Assembly: GCF_016918765.2 (NCBI RefSeq)
Contig: NZ_CP092104.1
Location: 744,001 to 808,000, forward strand
Direction: 5' to 3'
Source: Flagellatimonas centrodinii
GTDB taxonomy: Bacteria > Pseudomonadota > Gammaproteobacteria > Nevskiales > Nevskiaceae
Length of the DNA stretch: 64,000 nucleotides
A program made the position numbers and the translations under genes. Below are positions 53,784-60,727 of the stretch, one piece after another. How positions within the stretch are numbered: the stretch's first letter is position 1; each line of letters begins with the position of its first letter. Below the pieces are notes generated by a model, which was not told the origin of the DNA, made no database searches, and saw only the letters and a list, made by a program, of their open reading frames with translations.

Positions 53784-54368
53784 CTATGCCGCGGCGGGCA
53801 TCAGTTCGGCCATGTCCTGAATCGTCGGCGCATCCAGATCCGGCCAGTACGTCCGCGCGATGTAGTCCGCCATGCGCCGGTACAGCTCGTGGAACTCGCC
53901 CTCCTCCATTTCGGAAAAGGCCAGCGACCGCGGCACCCGCACCGGGATGTCGGTCTGCCCCATCAGATTCGCGATCAGCACCAGCGCCGGCCTCGCGGAC
54001 TCGCCGAGGACGCGCACAACGTGGTCCGTCACCTGCGCCCACAGCCCACCGGCGCGTACCATCACCGTCTCGCAGCCGATGTCGCCCTCGATCTGGATTC
54101 GCTTGATCACCGCATGCCCGTCCAGGCCCGCGAAATCGTCGATCTGGTCCGCGCACATCAGGCCCAGGGCGTGAACAAGGCGGTTGAACTGGGGGTTGCG
54201 GGGTTTGCTCAGGTCGGCCGCCAGCACATCGCCGACACGCCAGCCCCGGCGGCGGATCATTTCGACCGACACATGGTCCGCCGGCACCAGCGCGCCCTTA
54301 ATCAGCCGCAGGTGCAGCCGCGGCCTTTTACGGCGGCGCGTCAGCGTGGCCTTCGCGCCGGCCGTCAT
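53784..54368 (-). CDS. DUF1367-like phage protein
   Basis: 194 residues. The combination GWRVGDVLAADLSKPRNPQFNRLVHAL near the middle (read as two signatures: VGDVLAADLSKPRN and FNRLVHALGLM) and the C-terminal SLAFSEMEEGEFHELYRRM resembles the DUF1367 family found in nin-type regions of lambdoid phages. Biochemical role unknown. Overlaps the next upstream gene by 4 bases. Confidence 0.62.
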   Translation of the reverse strand: MTAGAKATLTRRRKRPRLHLRLIKGALVPADHVSVEMIRRRGWRVGDVLAADLSKPRNPQFNRLVHALGLMCADQIDDFAGLDGHAVIKRIQIEGDIGCETVMVRAGGLWAQVTDHVVRVLGESARPALVLIANLMGQTDIPVRVPRSLAFSEMEEGEFHELYRRMADYIARTYWPDLDAPTIQDMAELMPAAA

Positions 54369-54526
54369 CGGTTCCGCTCCAGCCAGGCCGCAGTGTCCCG
54401 TGCGATCTTGTCGGCCATGGCTTCCTGGTGCGTACCCCGGCCGCGGTGGTACATCAGCACGCGGTTGGCATCGAGCAACCTCAGTCTCATGCGCTGACGC
54501 TTCTGGGCGGGGCTAGGCCGGGACAT
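54365..54526 (-). CDS. Small basic early protein
   Basis: 53 residues from the ATG at 54526 with a GGAGGT Shine-Dalgarno; starts MSRPSPAQKRQRMRLRLLD. Overlaps its neighbours by 4 and 14 bases. Highly basic N-terminal helix, possibly nucleic-acid binding. Unknown function. Confidence 0.6.
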   Translation of the reverse strand: MSRPSPAQKRQRMRLRLLDANRVLMYHRGRGTHQEAMADKIARDTAAWLERNR

Positions 54527-54716
54527 CGCACACCTCCTCGACCGATACCGCCATGTGCTCGGCCATGGCAACGGCGCCGCGTTGCTCACGGACGAACCGG
54601 TCGGGGCGTCCATGCTCATCCAGCCGCTCAACCGACCGCAGAAACGCAAGTGCCACGGCCCGCGCCTGCGCGCAGGTCAGCGCCGCCGCGATCTCTTGGG
54701 CGTGCGTGCGACTCAT
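54513..54716 (-). CDS. Small helical early protein
   Basis: 67 residues from the ATG at 54716 with GGAGGG upstream. Helical (MSRTHAQEIAAALTCAQARA, ALAFLRSVERLDEHGRP) with no known motif. Coupled to both neighbours by short overlaps. Confidence 0.6.
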   Translation of the reverse strand: MSRTHAQEIAAALTCAQARAVALAFLRSVERLDEHGRPDRFVREQRGAVAMAEHMAVSVEEVCDVPA

Positions 54717-55045
54717 CGGGCCCTCCACAGCACTTTCGGGCTCAAGTTGCTGGTCTTGGCTGGCGCATACCCCGCCTTCGCGATCACCCCCGCCCGGGCC
54801 GCACGCTGCAGCACCCCACCCCATGCGCGACCGTCCGGCGGCGCCGGCACCTGGCCGCGGGCTGCCAGCACCACGTCCTCGGCCAGAAACTCGCCCAGGT
54901 GGCCCTGTACCCAGCCGCGCAGGAACGTCAGCGCCAGATCCGACCAGCTCGGCGAGTCCCGGTCTGCGCGATCGATAGCCCGAGCGATGCCGACATCCCG
55001 GCGGTCTCGGGCCGCATTCCAGTCCAGGGCGAGCTGTGCGTTCAT
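54713..55045 (-). CDS. Conserved phage protein (winged-helix-like C-terminus), unknown
   Basis: 110 residues. N-terminal LDWNAARDRRDVGIARAIDRAD and C-terminal RAWGGVLQRAARAGVIAKAG, SPKVLWRAR form a pattern common in phage early regions; the C-terminal half resembles a winged helix. Function not known. ATGA-type overlaps at both ends. Confidence 0.62.
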   Translation of the reverse strand: MNAQLALDWNAARDRRDVGIARAIDRADRDSPSWSDLALTFLRGWVQGHLGEFLAEDVVLAARGQVPAPPDGRAWGGVLQRAARAGVIAKAGYAPAKTSNLSPKVLWRAR

Positions 55046-55662
55046 GCGCGGCGCTCCAGGGCCGGCATTGCATCGCCGATACGGCTGCAGTCGGTTATCC
55101 GCACCACCGATCCGGCCGCGCCGCCGGAGGAGCGGACACGCTCACACGCGGCTCGGTCGCCAACAAACGCCAGACCGATGGCGTCCATCTGGCCGTTCAC
55201 CACCGCCGAGTAGGCCGCCGGCGGAGATCGCCGCAACCGGTCGTAGGCCGTCACAAACTCCTTGCCGATCCACGTCATCTCATCGGACTCGGCCTCGGCA
55301 ATCCGCATCCAGCCGCCCATCGCTTCGACCGTTGCGTGAATCAGCCAGTCATCGAACACAATCGGCCGATACTGGCCGCACCGCTTGACCGCGTTGTGGA
55401 CCTTCGACCAGGCCGCGTCGGCGGCATCGCTGTTCGTGCCCTCCAGCACACGGATGACGTCAGCGGGTTTCGGTGGATGCTGGCCCACCGCCGGATCGGA
55501 GACGTGAGCAGCCAAGGCCCGTTCCACCAGCGGCAGCTCGAATCGTTCGAGCGCCTTGAACCACAGCCCCCGCGCCGCCGGTGTCAGCGGTTTTTGCTGG
55601 GCGTACAGCCCCATCACCGCATCCAGCGCCGAAGTGAACCGGTCGAAATCGTCGTGCGTCAT
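55042..55662 (-). CDS. DUF6475-like phage protein, lambda P position
   Basis: 206 residues. The N-terminal helical domain (MGLYAQQKPLTPAARGLWFKAL, PLVERALAAHVSDPAVGQHP, PKPADVIRVLEG) is typical of a family encoded directly after phage replication initiators. Position matches the helicase-loader gene of lambdoid phages, so a replication role is plausible but unproven. Coupled to the DUF1376 gene. Confidence 0.6.
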   Translation of the reverse strand: MTHDDFDRFTSALDAVMGLYAQQKPLTPAARGLWFKALERFELPLVERALAAHVSDPAVGQHPPKPADVIRVLEGTNSDAADAAWSKVHNAVKRCGQYRPIVFDDWLIHATVEAMGGWMRIAEAESDEMTWIGKEFVTAYDRLRRSPPAAYSAVVNGQMDAIGLAFVGDRAACERVRSSGGAAGSVVRITDCSRIGDAMPALERRA

Positions 55663-56441
55663 GTCGAAAATCCCAGGAGGCGCTTGGCCTCCGCGTTGGC
55701 TACCGCGTTGGCCTCATCCGTCCCGGGCCGCAGTTGGCGCACGTTGCCGCCGCCCCGCCAGTCCCAGTCCGCGTTAAACCCCTGCCACCCGCGCTCAGCG
55801 CAGATCCGCACAGCCTCAGCGGCGGTGATCCCGGCTCGCGCTGCTTCGCGCTCCATACCCGCCCAGGCGGTTTCGGTCAGCGGCGCCCGCTTTCGCTCCC
55901 GCACCGCCAGCCAGTCACGAGCCGTCGCTTCGGGCACACCCAGCTCGGCGAGGAAGGCCTGGCCCAGCGTTGCGCGCGCGCGCTTGCGCGCCTTACCCCC
56001 GTCAGGGGGTTTCTGGTGTCTGGTGTCTGGTGTCTGGTGAGCATTGCCACCGCAATGCGTTCGCATAGCGTCCGCATCGTCACTGCCGGATGCGTTCGCA
56101 TTGCCATCGCATTGCGACCGCTGTGCGCTCCACCGTGCGTTCGCACTGCGCTTCGCCTTCGACCGCTTCTCCCTGTACCGCTCGATTTCCGCATCGCACC
56201 GACGTTTGCGCCATCCGTCCGGGCAAAGCTCGAAGAACTCGCCGAGCACGTAGGCCACAGCCTCTCGCTCAGCCTTCGTTACGGCGCGCGCCAGCTTGCA
56301 GCAGTCCGCCACCTTTTCAGGCAGCGGCTTCTCTCTGTCGTAGTAGACATCCAACAATCGGTTGTAGGCACCGTCCTCCACCATCGACAGGTGGGCGGTG
56401 TTCTTCATGTAATCGCCGATGTGACGCTCGTAATAGTTCAT
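55659..56441 (-). CDS. DUF1376 replication protein (lambda O position)
   Basis: 260 residues. The first 100 or so (NYYERHIGDYMKNTAHLSM, EDGAYNRLLDVYYDREKPLP) are the DUF1376/YdaU domain of phage replication initiation proteins. Residues about 105-145 are a low-complexity linker whose DNA contains repeated inverted motifs and a heptanucleotide repeat. The C-terminal part (about 150-250) is helical (ERKRAPLTETAWAGMEREA). This split layout resembles lambda O, whose gene contains the origin. Confidence 0.72.
   Translation of the reverse strand: MNYYERHIGDYMKNTAHLSMVEDGAYNRLLDVYYDREKPLPEKVADCCKLARAVTKAEREAVAYVLGEFFELCPDGWRKRRCDAEIERYREKRSKAKRSANARWSAQRSQCDGNANASGSDDADAMRTHCGGNAHQTPDTRHQKPPDGGKARKRARATLGQAFLAELGVPEATARDWLAVRERKRAPLTETAWAGMEREAARAGITAAEAVRICAERGWQGFNADWDWRGGGNVRQLRPGTDEANAVANAEAKRLLGFST
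56012..56039. repeat. Heptanucleotide repeat (TCTGGTG)x4 inside the DUF1376 gene
   Basis: Four perfect tandem copies of TCTGGTG. Seven is not a multiple of three, so gain or loss of one unit would shift the reading frame of the replication gene at about residue 135. Beside it are CG-alternating stretches. Confidence 0.85.
56056..56145. other. Iteron-like cluster, candidate phage replication origin
   Basis: TGCGTTCGCA occurs three times (56056-56065, 56091-56100, 56136-56145), two of them within a longer shared ATGCGTTCGCAT; related copies such as AGCGTCCGCA (56067-56076) lie between. The repeats sit in the linker-coding part of the DUF1376 gene, as lambda's iterons sit in O. Origin function is inference. 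Confidence 0.42.
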
Positions 56442-56560
56442 GAGCCGACCACCCGCACCCGGATTGCGTACTCCCGCGGCTTCCCGCGCGAGTGCTCGCG
56501 CAGATTCGCCGCGCTCTGCAAACGGACTGGGAGCTGCGCTGTGAACTCAGGTGGCCCCAT
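56438..56560 (-). CDS. Small protein between cII-like and replication genes
   Basis: 40 residues beginning MGPPEFTAQLPVRLQSAANL and ending REYAIRVRVVGS. Both its start and stop overlap neighbouring genes in ATGA pattern, which is strong evidence of translational coupling. Unknown function. Confidence 0.55.
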   Translation of the reverse strand: MGPPEFTAQLPVRLQSAANLREHSRGKPREYAIRVRVVGS

Positions 56561-56880
56561 CAGTCCACATCCTCAAACAACCGTGTCACCGTCGCCTGAT
56601 CCGCCATCGCCTCGGTGACCAACGTCACCATCGCGTCGAACACCGGCGAGCGCACACACTTCGCGGTGGTGGGCACCGCCTTCATGCCAAGGGCCGCCAG
56701 TAGGGTGGCGAACTGGGTCACTGTCAGCCGTGCCTGGTCGGAGCGCAGTCGGCTCACCGTGGAATCGTCCACCTCCAGCACCGCGGCCAGGTTCTTCAGC
56801 GGCATCGCTGCAAGGCGTTGCGAAATCAGACGCCGTGATTTGATGGCGGTTGCCTCACCGACGGGTGACAGTCCACTCAT
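56560..56880 (-). CDS. CII-family transcriptional regulator
   Basis: 106 residues from the ATG at 56880 with a GGAGGT Shine-Dalgarno. The core (SRRLISQRLAAMPLKNLAAV, LEVDDSTVSRLRSDQ, FATLLAALGMK) matches phage CII activators, which drive repressor and integrase transcription during lysogeny choice. Position after cro and a terminator is as in lambda. The C-terminal extension (about residues 70-106) is longer than lambda CII's. Confidence 0.75.
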   Translation of the reverse strand: MSGLSPVGEATAIKSRRLISQRLAAMPLKNLAAVLEVDDSTVSRLRSDQARLTVTQFATLLAALGMKAVPTTAKCVRSPVFDAMVTLVTEAMADQATVTRLFEDVD

Positions 56881-56909
56881 GGCGCACCTCCGCACACATT
56901 TCGAGCATC

Positions 56910-56943
56910 AAAAGGCGCCGGCCGGGGTTCCACGCCCGGCCGG
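56910..56943 (-). terminator. tR1-like terminator between cro and cII
   Basis: On the - strand a perfect 9-bp stem CCGGCCGGG/CCCGGCCGG with an 8-base loop is followed by CGCC and TTTT (56913-56910). It lies between the cro stop and the cII start, the position of lambda tR1. Read-through would need antitermination or would be partial. Confidence 0.65.
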
Positions 56944-56982
56944 CCAAACCCAGTGCGAGGGGAATCGCGCAGGGTGCTCTGC

Positions 56983-57234
56983 TCAAGTGGTTTCAGGTTC
57001 ACAATCCCCCCGCTCTTCGATGAAGATGTCGGGGCGGATCTCTCGGGGTGCGACCGCAAAGTTCGTCGCAGCCGCAATGCGGTTCGACAGCTTGGCTGAC
57101 GCTTGCTTGTGCCCCTTCGAAATCAGGTACAGCGTCTCGGCCGAGCACCGCGCCTTCTTCGCGGTGTCAGCGAGAACGGGGCACCGGATCGTGCCCGTCC
57201 CTCCCTTGGATACAGCGAATTCGGTCAGGTTCAT
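56983..57234 (-). CDS. Cro-like repressor
   Basis: 83 residues from the ATG at 57234. The helix-turn-helix region (LADTAKKARCSAETLYLISKGHKQ, given as LADTAKKARCSAETL and YLISKGHKQ) resembles Cro/YdaS-type phage repressors. It is the first gene under the PR-like promoter. The -10 lies so close to this ATG that the mRNA should start at or within a few bases of it, and no Shine-Dalgarno is visible; an upstream start at 57285 would lie inside the promoter. Confidence 0.75.
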   Translation of the reverse strand: MNLTEFAVSKGGTGTIRCPVLADTAKKARCSAETLYLISKGHKQASAKLSNRIAAATNFAVAPREIRPDIFIEERGDCEPETT

Positions 57235-57241
57235 GGTGGCG

Positions 57242-57300
57242 ACATTACCGTTACGGTTATGCCGCGTCAATACCGTTTTGCTCATTTACCGAATTAGTAA
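57242..57300 (-). promoter_or_regulatory. PR-like promoter with operator palindromes (OR)
   Basis: On the - strand: TTGACG (57270-57265), 17-base spacer, TAATGT (57247-57242). The spacer and -10 overlap the palindrome ACCGTTACGGT (57247-57257). Further half-sites TACCGTTTT (57271-57279) and TTACCGAATTAGTAA (57286-57300) lie between this promoter and the repressor gene on the other strand, giving about three operator sites as in lambda OR. Confidence 0.75.
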
Positions 57301-57320
57301 CGCCGCTCACCATTCCCCAG

Positions 57321-57758
57321 ATGGACGCCACCACCGCCAGAACACTGAATATCCGTAGGCTGGTCTCTGCTTCGAACGGACCAACGGCGTTCGCCAATCG
57401 CTACGGAGGTGGGCGCTGGACACAGGCTCAGGTCAGTCAATGGGTATCCGAAGACAAGCCGAAGTCCATTGGAGGACGCCTAGCACGAGATCTCGAGGCT
57501 GAGCTTGGGCTGCTTCGAGGTGAACTCGATCAACCTCCAGCAGATGCCGTCCAGGCAGACCGGCAACCGCCCTCCAGGGGCATCAATATTCATGCTGATG
57601 TATCGCCTGATGCCGAACGGCTGATCGCCGCGATCCTCAAGGCAGATCGCGCACAATCGGTCAGCCCTGTCGCCTGGCGGCACCTCAGCGGCCTGGTTGC
57701 CGAGCTGATGGCGGGCACCTCACCGCCGGCCAAGGTGCCGACGCGCTTCCCGGCATGA
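57321..57758 (+). CDS. CI-like phage repressor (no protease domain)
   Basis: 145 residues from the ATG at 57321. The N-terminal DNA-binding region (NIRRLVSASNGPTAFANRYG, TQAQVSQWVSEDKPKSIGG, RLARDLEAELGL) resembles HTH domains of lambdoid repressors. There is no S24/LexA-type Ser-Lys protease domain; a short helical C-terminus (SPDAERLIAAILKADRAQ) may mediate dimerisation, so induction must work differently. No clear Shine-Dalgarno or maintenance promoter was found. Its stop overlaps the kinase start. Confidence 0.68.
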   Translation: MDATTARTLNIRRLVSASNGPTAFANRYGGGRWTQAQVSQWVSEDKPKSIGGRLARDLEAELGLLRGELDQPPADAVQADRQPPSRGINIHADVSPDAERLIAAILKADRAQSVSPVAWRHLSGLVAELMAGTSPPAKVPTRFPA

Positions 57759-58582
57759 TTCAGTCGCTGTGGAAAGACGGGAAATACCAGGCCTGGTTAG
57801 AAACCCTGAGCACCAAGACCACCGTGGGCGTTCACCGCGCGTGGGTGAGGTGGCCGGACGGCACGACGCGAGACTCCCACTTAAAGATCGTATTCAGCAC
57901 CGGCGAGCGCCCTGACCGGCACCTCGTACACGAAGCCTTGGCGTGGCTCATCGCCAATGCGTTGGACCTTCCGGTGCCGGAGCTCGCCGGCTTTCTGATT
58001 CTCAATAGCCAGCAGATCAGCCGCGCACATCCAGATCGCCCTGAGGTGGACCGCACCCTGGCTTGGGTTACCAGCACCATTGACCAGGGCCCATTGGCCA
58101 TCATGCCGGGCATGGAGCAAGACGCCCACCTGACACGCGAGCTGAAGGAGTGGCAACACCTTCGCGGTTGCTGCGGCTTCGACGAGTGGCTGGGCAACAC
58201 GGACCGATACCCCCGCAACCTCCTGCGCCGCGGTCCGAGTGACTTCGTGCTCATCGATCACGACAACATTACCGGCAGCGCACACTGGCTTGCTGATGCC
58301 CTACTCAACTCCCATCGGGACCAGTTCAAGAATGTCCTGCGGGAGCGATGCAGCCCAAAGCCGGGCGGCAACCCCTGCCCGGAGCGGGCATTCAGCAATG
58401 CGATGCTGGAGCACGCAACCGCTTATCCCGCCACAATCAGCAAGCTGGCGGAGGACATCTTGCTATGGCTGCATCGCCTGGTAGACGATGACACTGACGC
58501 ATGGGCCATGTGCGCCTTCATCACACAACGCGCCAACCTCATCCAAGGACTGATCCGAGGGCGCTACGGGTTACTGATGTGA
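57755..58582 (+). CDS. HipA-like kinase-fold protein in the lysogeny operon
   Basis: 275 residues, coupled by ATGA to the repressor gene. Kinase-type landmarks are in order: Lys44 (DSHLKIVF), Glu60 (HLVHEALAWLI), the catalytic-loop-like GNTDRYPRNLL (Asp150, Asn155) and LIDHDN (Asp168, metal-binding position). The arrangement resembles HipA-like Ser/Thr kinases and related PI3K-like folds. With a repressor promoter it would be made in the lysogen. Possible roles: superinfection defence, growth control or toxin; substrate unknown. Confidence 0.6.
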   Translation: MIQSLWKDGKYQAWLETLSTKTTVGVHRAWVRWPDGTTRDSHLKIVFSTGERPDRHLVHEALAWLIANALDLPVPELAGFLILNSQQISRAHPDRPEVDRTLAWVTSTIDQGPLAIMPGMEQDAHLTRELKEWQHLRGCCGFDEWLGNTDRYPRNLLRRGPSDFVLIDHDNITGSAHWLADALLNSHRDQFKNVLRERCSPKPGGNPCPERAFSNAMLEHATAYPATISKLAEDILLWLHRLVDDDTDAWAMCAFITQRANLIQGLIRGRYGLLM

Positions 58583-59451
58583 GAATCCTCGACGAACAGC
58601 CTTCAGGAACGATTGAGCAGTCCGCCGTCTGGTGGCCGGTACTGTTCTCACCTGAACCCGCGATGGAAGAACGGATCACGGTGGGCATCGCGATGGTCCC
58701 AACCAGTGGCAAGCCATTGTTCCGGTGCATTACTCGCTTTGATCGCGTCCGCCGGCTCCTGGGAGAAGCTGCTGCACGGAACCTCCCCTTCCTGCTGGAA
58801 CACGCCACCACGCTGATAGCAAAGGGCCGTGCCCCTGACACACCACACCTTGCCTTCGGGCAGTCGCGAGAACTATGGTCAGCCGACCCGGCCAAGGCCA
58901 TTGAGGACCTATTCACGCGCTTCGTACCGCTCGCGCGAGCCTTCGATGCCAGCGCACCACGCAGCGCCGCCGCAACCCCCAATCATCGATTGACCACGCA
59001 GGTCTATGCCGCGCTTCGACTCAGCGAAAACCCACGGGCAGCAGACCTCTTGATCCCGCAGAACAGTTTGCTCCGCTCATCTGAGAATCCCCCCCGGTTC
59101 CTGAACGTGCCGATACAGCACTCCGGCGGCCAAGAGTCTGCCTTTGCCACGCTGGTATCGGCACAGTCTCGCAACCCCAATACCATTGACAAAAACGTCT
59201 ACCCCGCCGTGGCCGAACTTCATGCCGCGGCGCGCATTCATCACGTTCACAAGGTCGCGGTGTTTATCCTGAGGCCGGACGAAGCATCAATGCCCCCGGA
59301 CCAGTACGACGAGGTCGACGAGCACATCCACCAGACCACGTTCGTCCTTCAAAACGAAGGATTGGTTGTCATGCCTGAGGTGTCTCCCGAGCTGATGGCC
59401 GGTTCGATTCAGGAGTGGGCTTTTTCGCCAACTCGCGAAGCGCGTCACTAG
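58579..59451 (+). CDS. Partner of the HipA-like kinase, DUF3037-like N-terminus
   Basis: 290 residues from a GTG that overlaps the kinase stop (GTGA); the frame is open 78 bases further upstream. The N-terminal part (SAVWWPVLFSPEP, ERITVGIAMVP, FRCITRFDRVRRLL) weakly resembles DUF3037, a family known to be encoded beside HipA-like kinases. The rest (about 100-290) matches nothing I recognise; it includes PRAADLLIPQNSLLRSSE and a late strand-rich segment. Third gene of the repressor operon. Its 3' end overlaps a convergent gene by 83 bases. Confidence 0.5.
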   Translation: MRILDEQPSGTIEQSAVWWPVLFSPEPAMEERITVGIAMVPTSGKPLFRCITRFDRVRRLLGEAAARNLPFLLEHATTLIAKGRAPDTPHLAFGQSRELWSADPAKAIEDLFTRFVPLARAFDASAPRSAAATPNHRLTTQVYAALRLSENPRAADLLIPQNSLLRSSENPPRFLNVPIQHSGGQESAFATLVSAQSRNPNTIDKNVYPAVAELHAAARIHHVHKVAVFILRPDEASMPPDQYDEVDEHIHQTTFVLQNEGLVVMPEVSPELMAGSIQEWAFSPTREARH

Positions 59452-59671
59452 CCCCTTCTGCTTTCTGCTTCGCATCTGCACAGGCGGCGGTCGAACGCTC
59501 TTCCTGCTCGCGCGAGCTGAGTCCGAAAGACATGCCCGCGCCTTCAACGGTGGCTTCGACGCAGCGATTGAGATCCTGCTGTAGCGACAACGACCACGCC
59601 CCCGCGCCGAGCGAGGCAACTATGGCGCCGCCAACAATACATAGCGCCAAGCCTGTCAGTATCGTCCGCAT
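59369..59671 (-). CDS. Small exported/membrane-anchored protein
   Basis: 100 residues from the ATG at 59671 with a GGAGC Shine-Dalgarno. One N-terminal hydrophobic segment (about residues 3-25, ILTGLALCIVGGAIVASLG) is followed by a charged helical part with cysteines at about 36 and 64 and a basic C-terminus. Its last 83 bases overlap the 3' end of the convergent kinase-partner gene. Unknown function; exported or membrane-anchored moron-type protein. Confidence 0.5.
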   Translation of the reverse strand: MRTILTGLALCIVGGAIVASLGAGAWSLSLQQDLNRCVEATVEGAGMSFGLSSREQEERSTAACADAKQKAEGASDALRELAKKPTPESNRPSARETPQA

Positions 59672-59778
59672 GTCGAGCTCCGTTCCCCAGTGATCAGAAT
59701 CTGCCACGCGCCGCCTCACCGGTCCAGTCATCGCAACCACCGGTCGAATGTCCACAGGCATCCTGCGGTCGCTGTTTC

Positions 59779-60096
59779 CTATTCGGCCTCGCCATAGAGC
59801 TGACGGCACGCATACGCGATCATCTGAGCAGCCTTCTTGCTTCCCGTTTTACCGCCTTCGCGCGCGGCACACTCTCGCCAGTTGTCATACCCCACAAGTC
59901 GCCGAATCTTTCCTGCTGCAGGCGCCTCCTCCATCGGTCCGTGACGGCTCAAACACAGCATGGCTGCCTGCTGGGCGGCGAAATCGTTCTGAACATCGCG
60001 CAGCTCCTTGAGATAGCAGTCGGCTGTGTTCGCCGCAGCCAAACAGGGCAACCCTGCCGCCAATAATACGACCGCGCTCAGTATTGAAATTCTCAT
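59779..60096 (-). CDS. Exported cysteine-containing protein
   Basis: 105 residues. Signal peptide at about residues 1-21 (MRISILSAVVLLAAGLPCLA, cleavage near AAA-N), then a mature domain with four cysteines (TADCYLKELRDV, AAMLCLSRHGPM, NWRECAAREGG, AYACRQLYGE) suggesting disulfides in the periplasm. Its start overlaps the previous gene's stop by 4 bases. No family assigned. Confidence 0.6.
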   Translation of the reverse strand: MRISILSAVVLLAAGLPCLAAANTADCYLKELRDVQNDFAAQQAAMLCLSRHGPMEEAPAAGKIRRLVGYDNWRECAAREGGKTGSKKAAQMIAYACRQLYGEAE

Positions 60097-60611
60097 TGGC
60101 CCGGCACCGGAAGAGCCGTCTTCGGATCAATGATGGGGCCGCCAGGCGCCCCGGGGAAGAATTGCCCCGTCTGGGCATTGATCGCCCCACCACCGGGCAC
60201 TCGGTTGTAGATCGTGTTGGTGTAGGGATCAACGAAAGTGGGGTTTTGGTGCTGAGGCAATGGCGCGGAAAGCCTGCGACGGACTTTGGGCGGCGCCGGT
60301 GGCGGCAGCTTGGCTGCGCGGCTCTCGGCCTCGATTTGCATTGCGTTTCGGTGCGCCTCTGAGGCTCGCGCGGCTTCGGCGCGGCGGGCGCTTTCAGCAC
60401 GTTCATTGAACTCCTCATAGCGCGCCCACGCAGTGAAATCCGGAGCCGTTGTCGGGGCACGTTGAACGCGCGACTGGTCTGCGGCGGCCGCGCAAGGCTT
60501 GTCCTGAAAGGAAATTCGCCCATCGGGCTGGCTGCACTTGTAGATCGACTGCGCCAGGCCACTTGTGGACCAGCACGCCATCGCGGTCACTACCAAGACT
60601 CCAATCTTCAC
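60093..60611 (-). CDS. Periplasmic DUF4124-domain protein
   Basis: 172 residues from the GTG at 60611 (AGGAGT upstream). Signal peptide at about residues 1-20, then a DUF4124 domain (IYKCSQPDGRISFQDKPC, two cysteines) and a charged helical and Pro-rich tail. DUF4124 proteins are envelope proteins of unknown function in proteobacteria. First of three leftward genes for exported proteins lying between the immunity operon and PL. No clear promoter found in the 60612-60727 gap. Confidence 0.65.
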   Translation of the reverse strand: MKIGVLVVTAMACWSTSGLAQSIYKCSQPDGRISFQDKPCAAAADQSRVQRAPTTAPDFTAWARYEEFNERAESARRAEAARASEAHRNAMQIEAESRAAKLPPPAPPKVRRRLSAPLPQHQNPTFVDPYTNTIYNRVPGGGAINAQTGQFFPGAPGGPIIDPKTALPVPGQ

Positions 60612-60727
60612 GCTTCACTCCTGTGTTGTGAGATTCATCTTGGGGAAGCCTAACGAGCCAAGGGACTCACCACAACACCAACGAGATTTCTCCTTCTATC
60701 AGCACCTTAGCGCAGATAGTTTCATTA

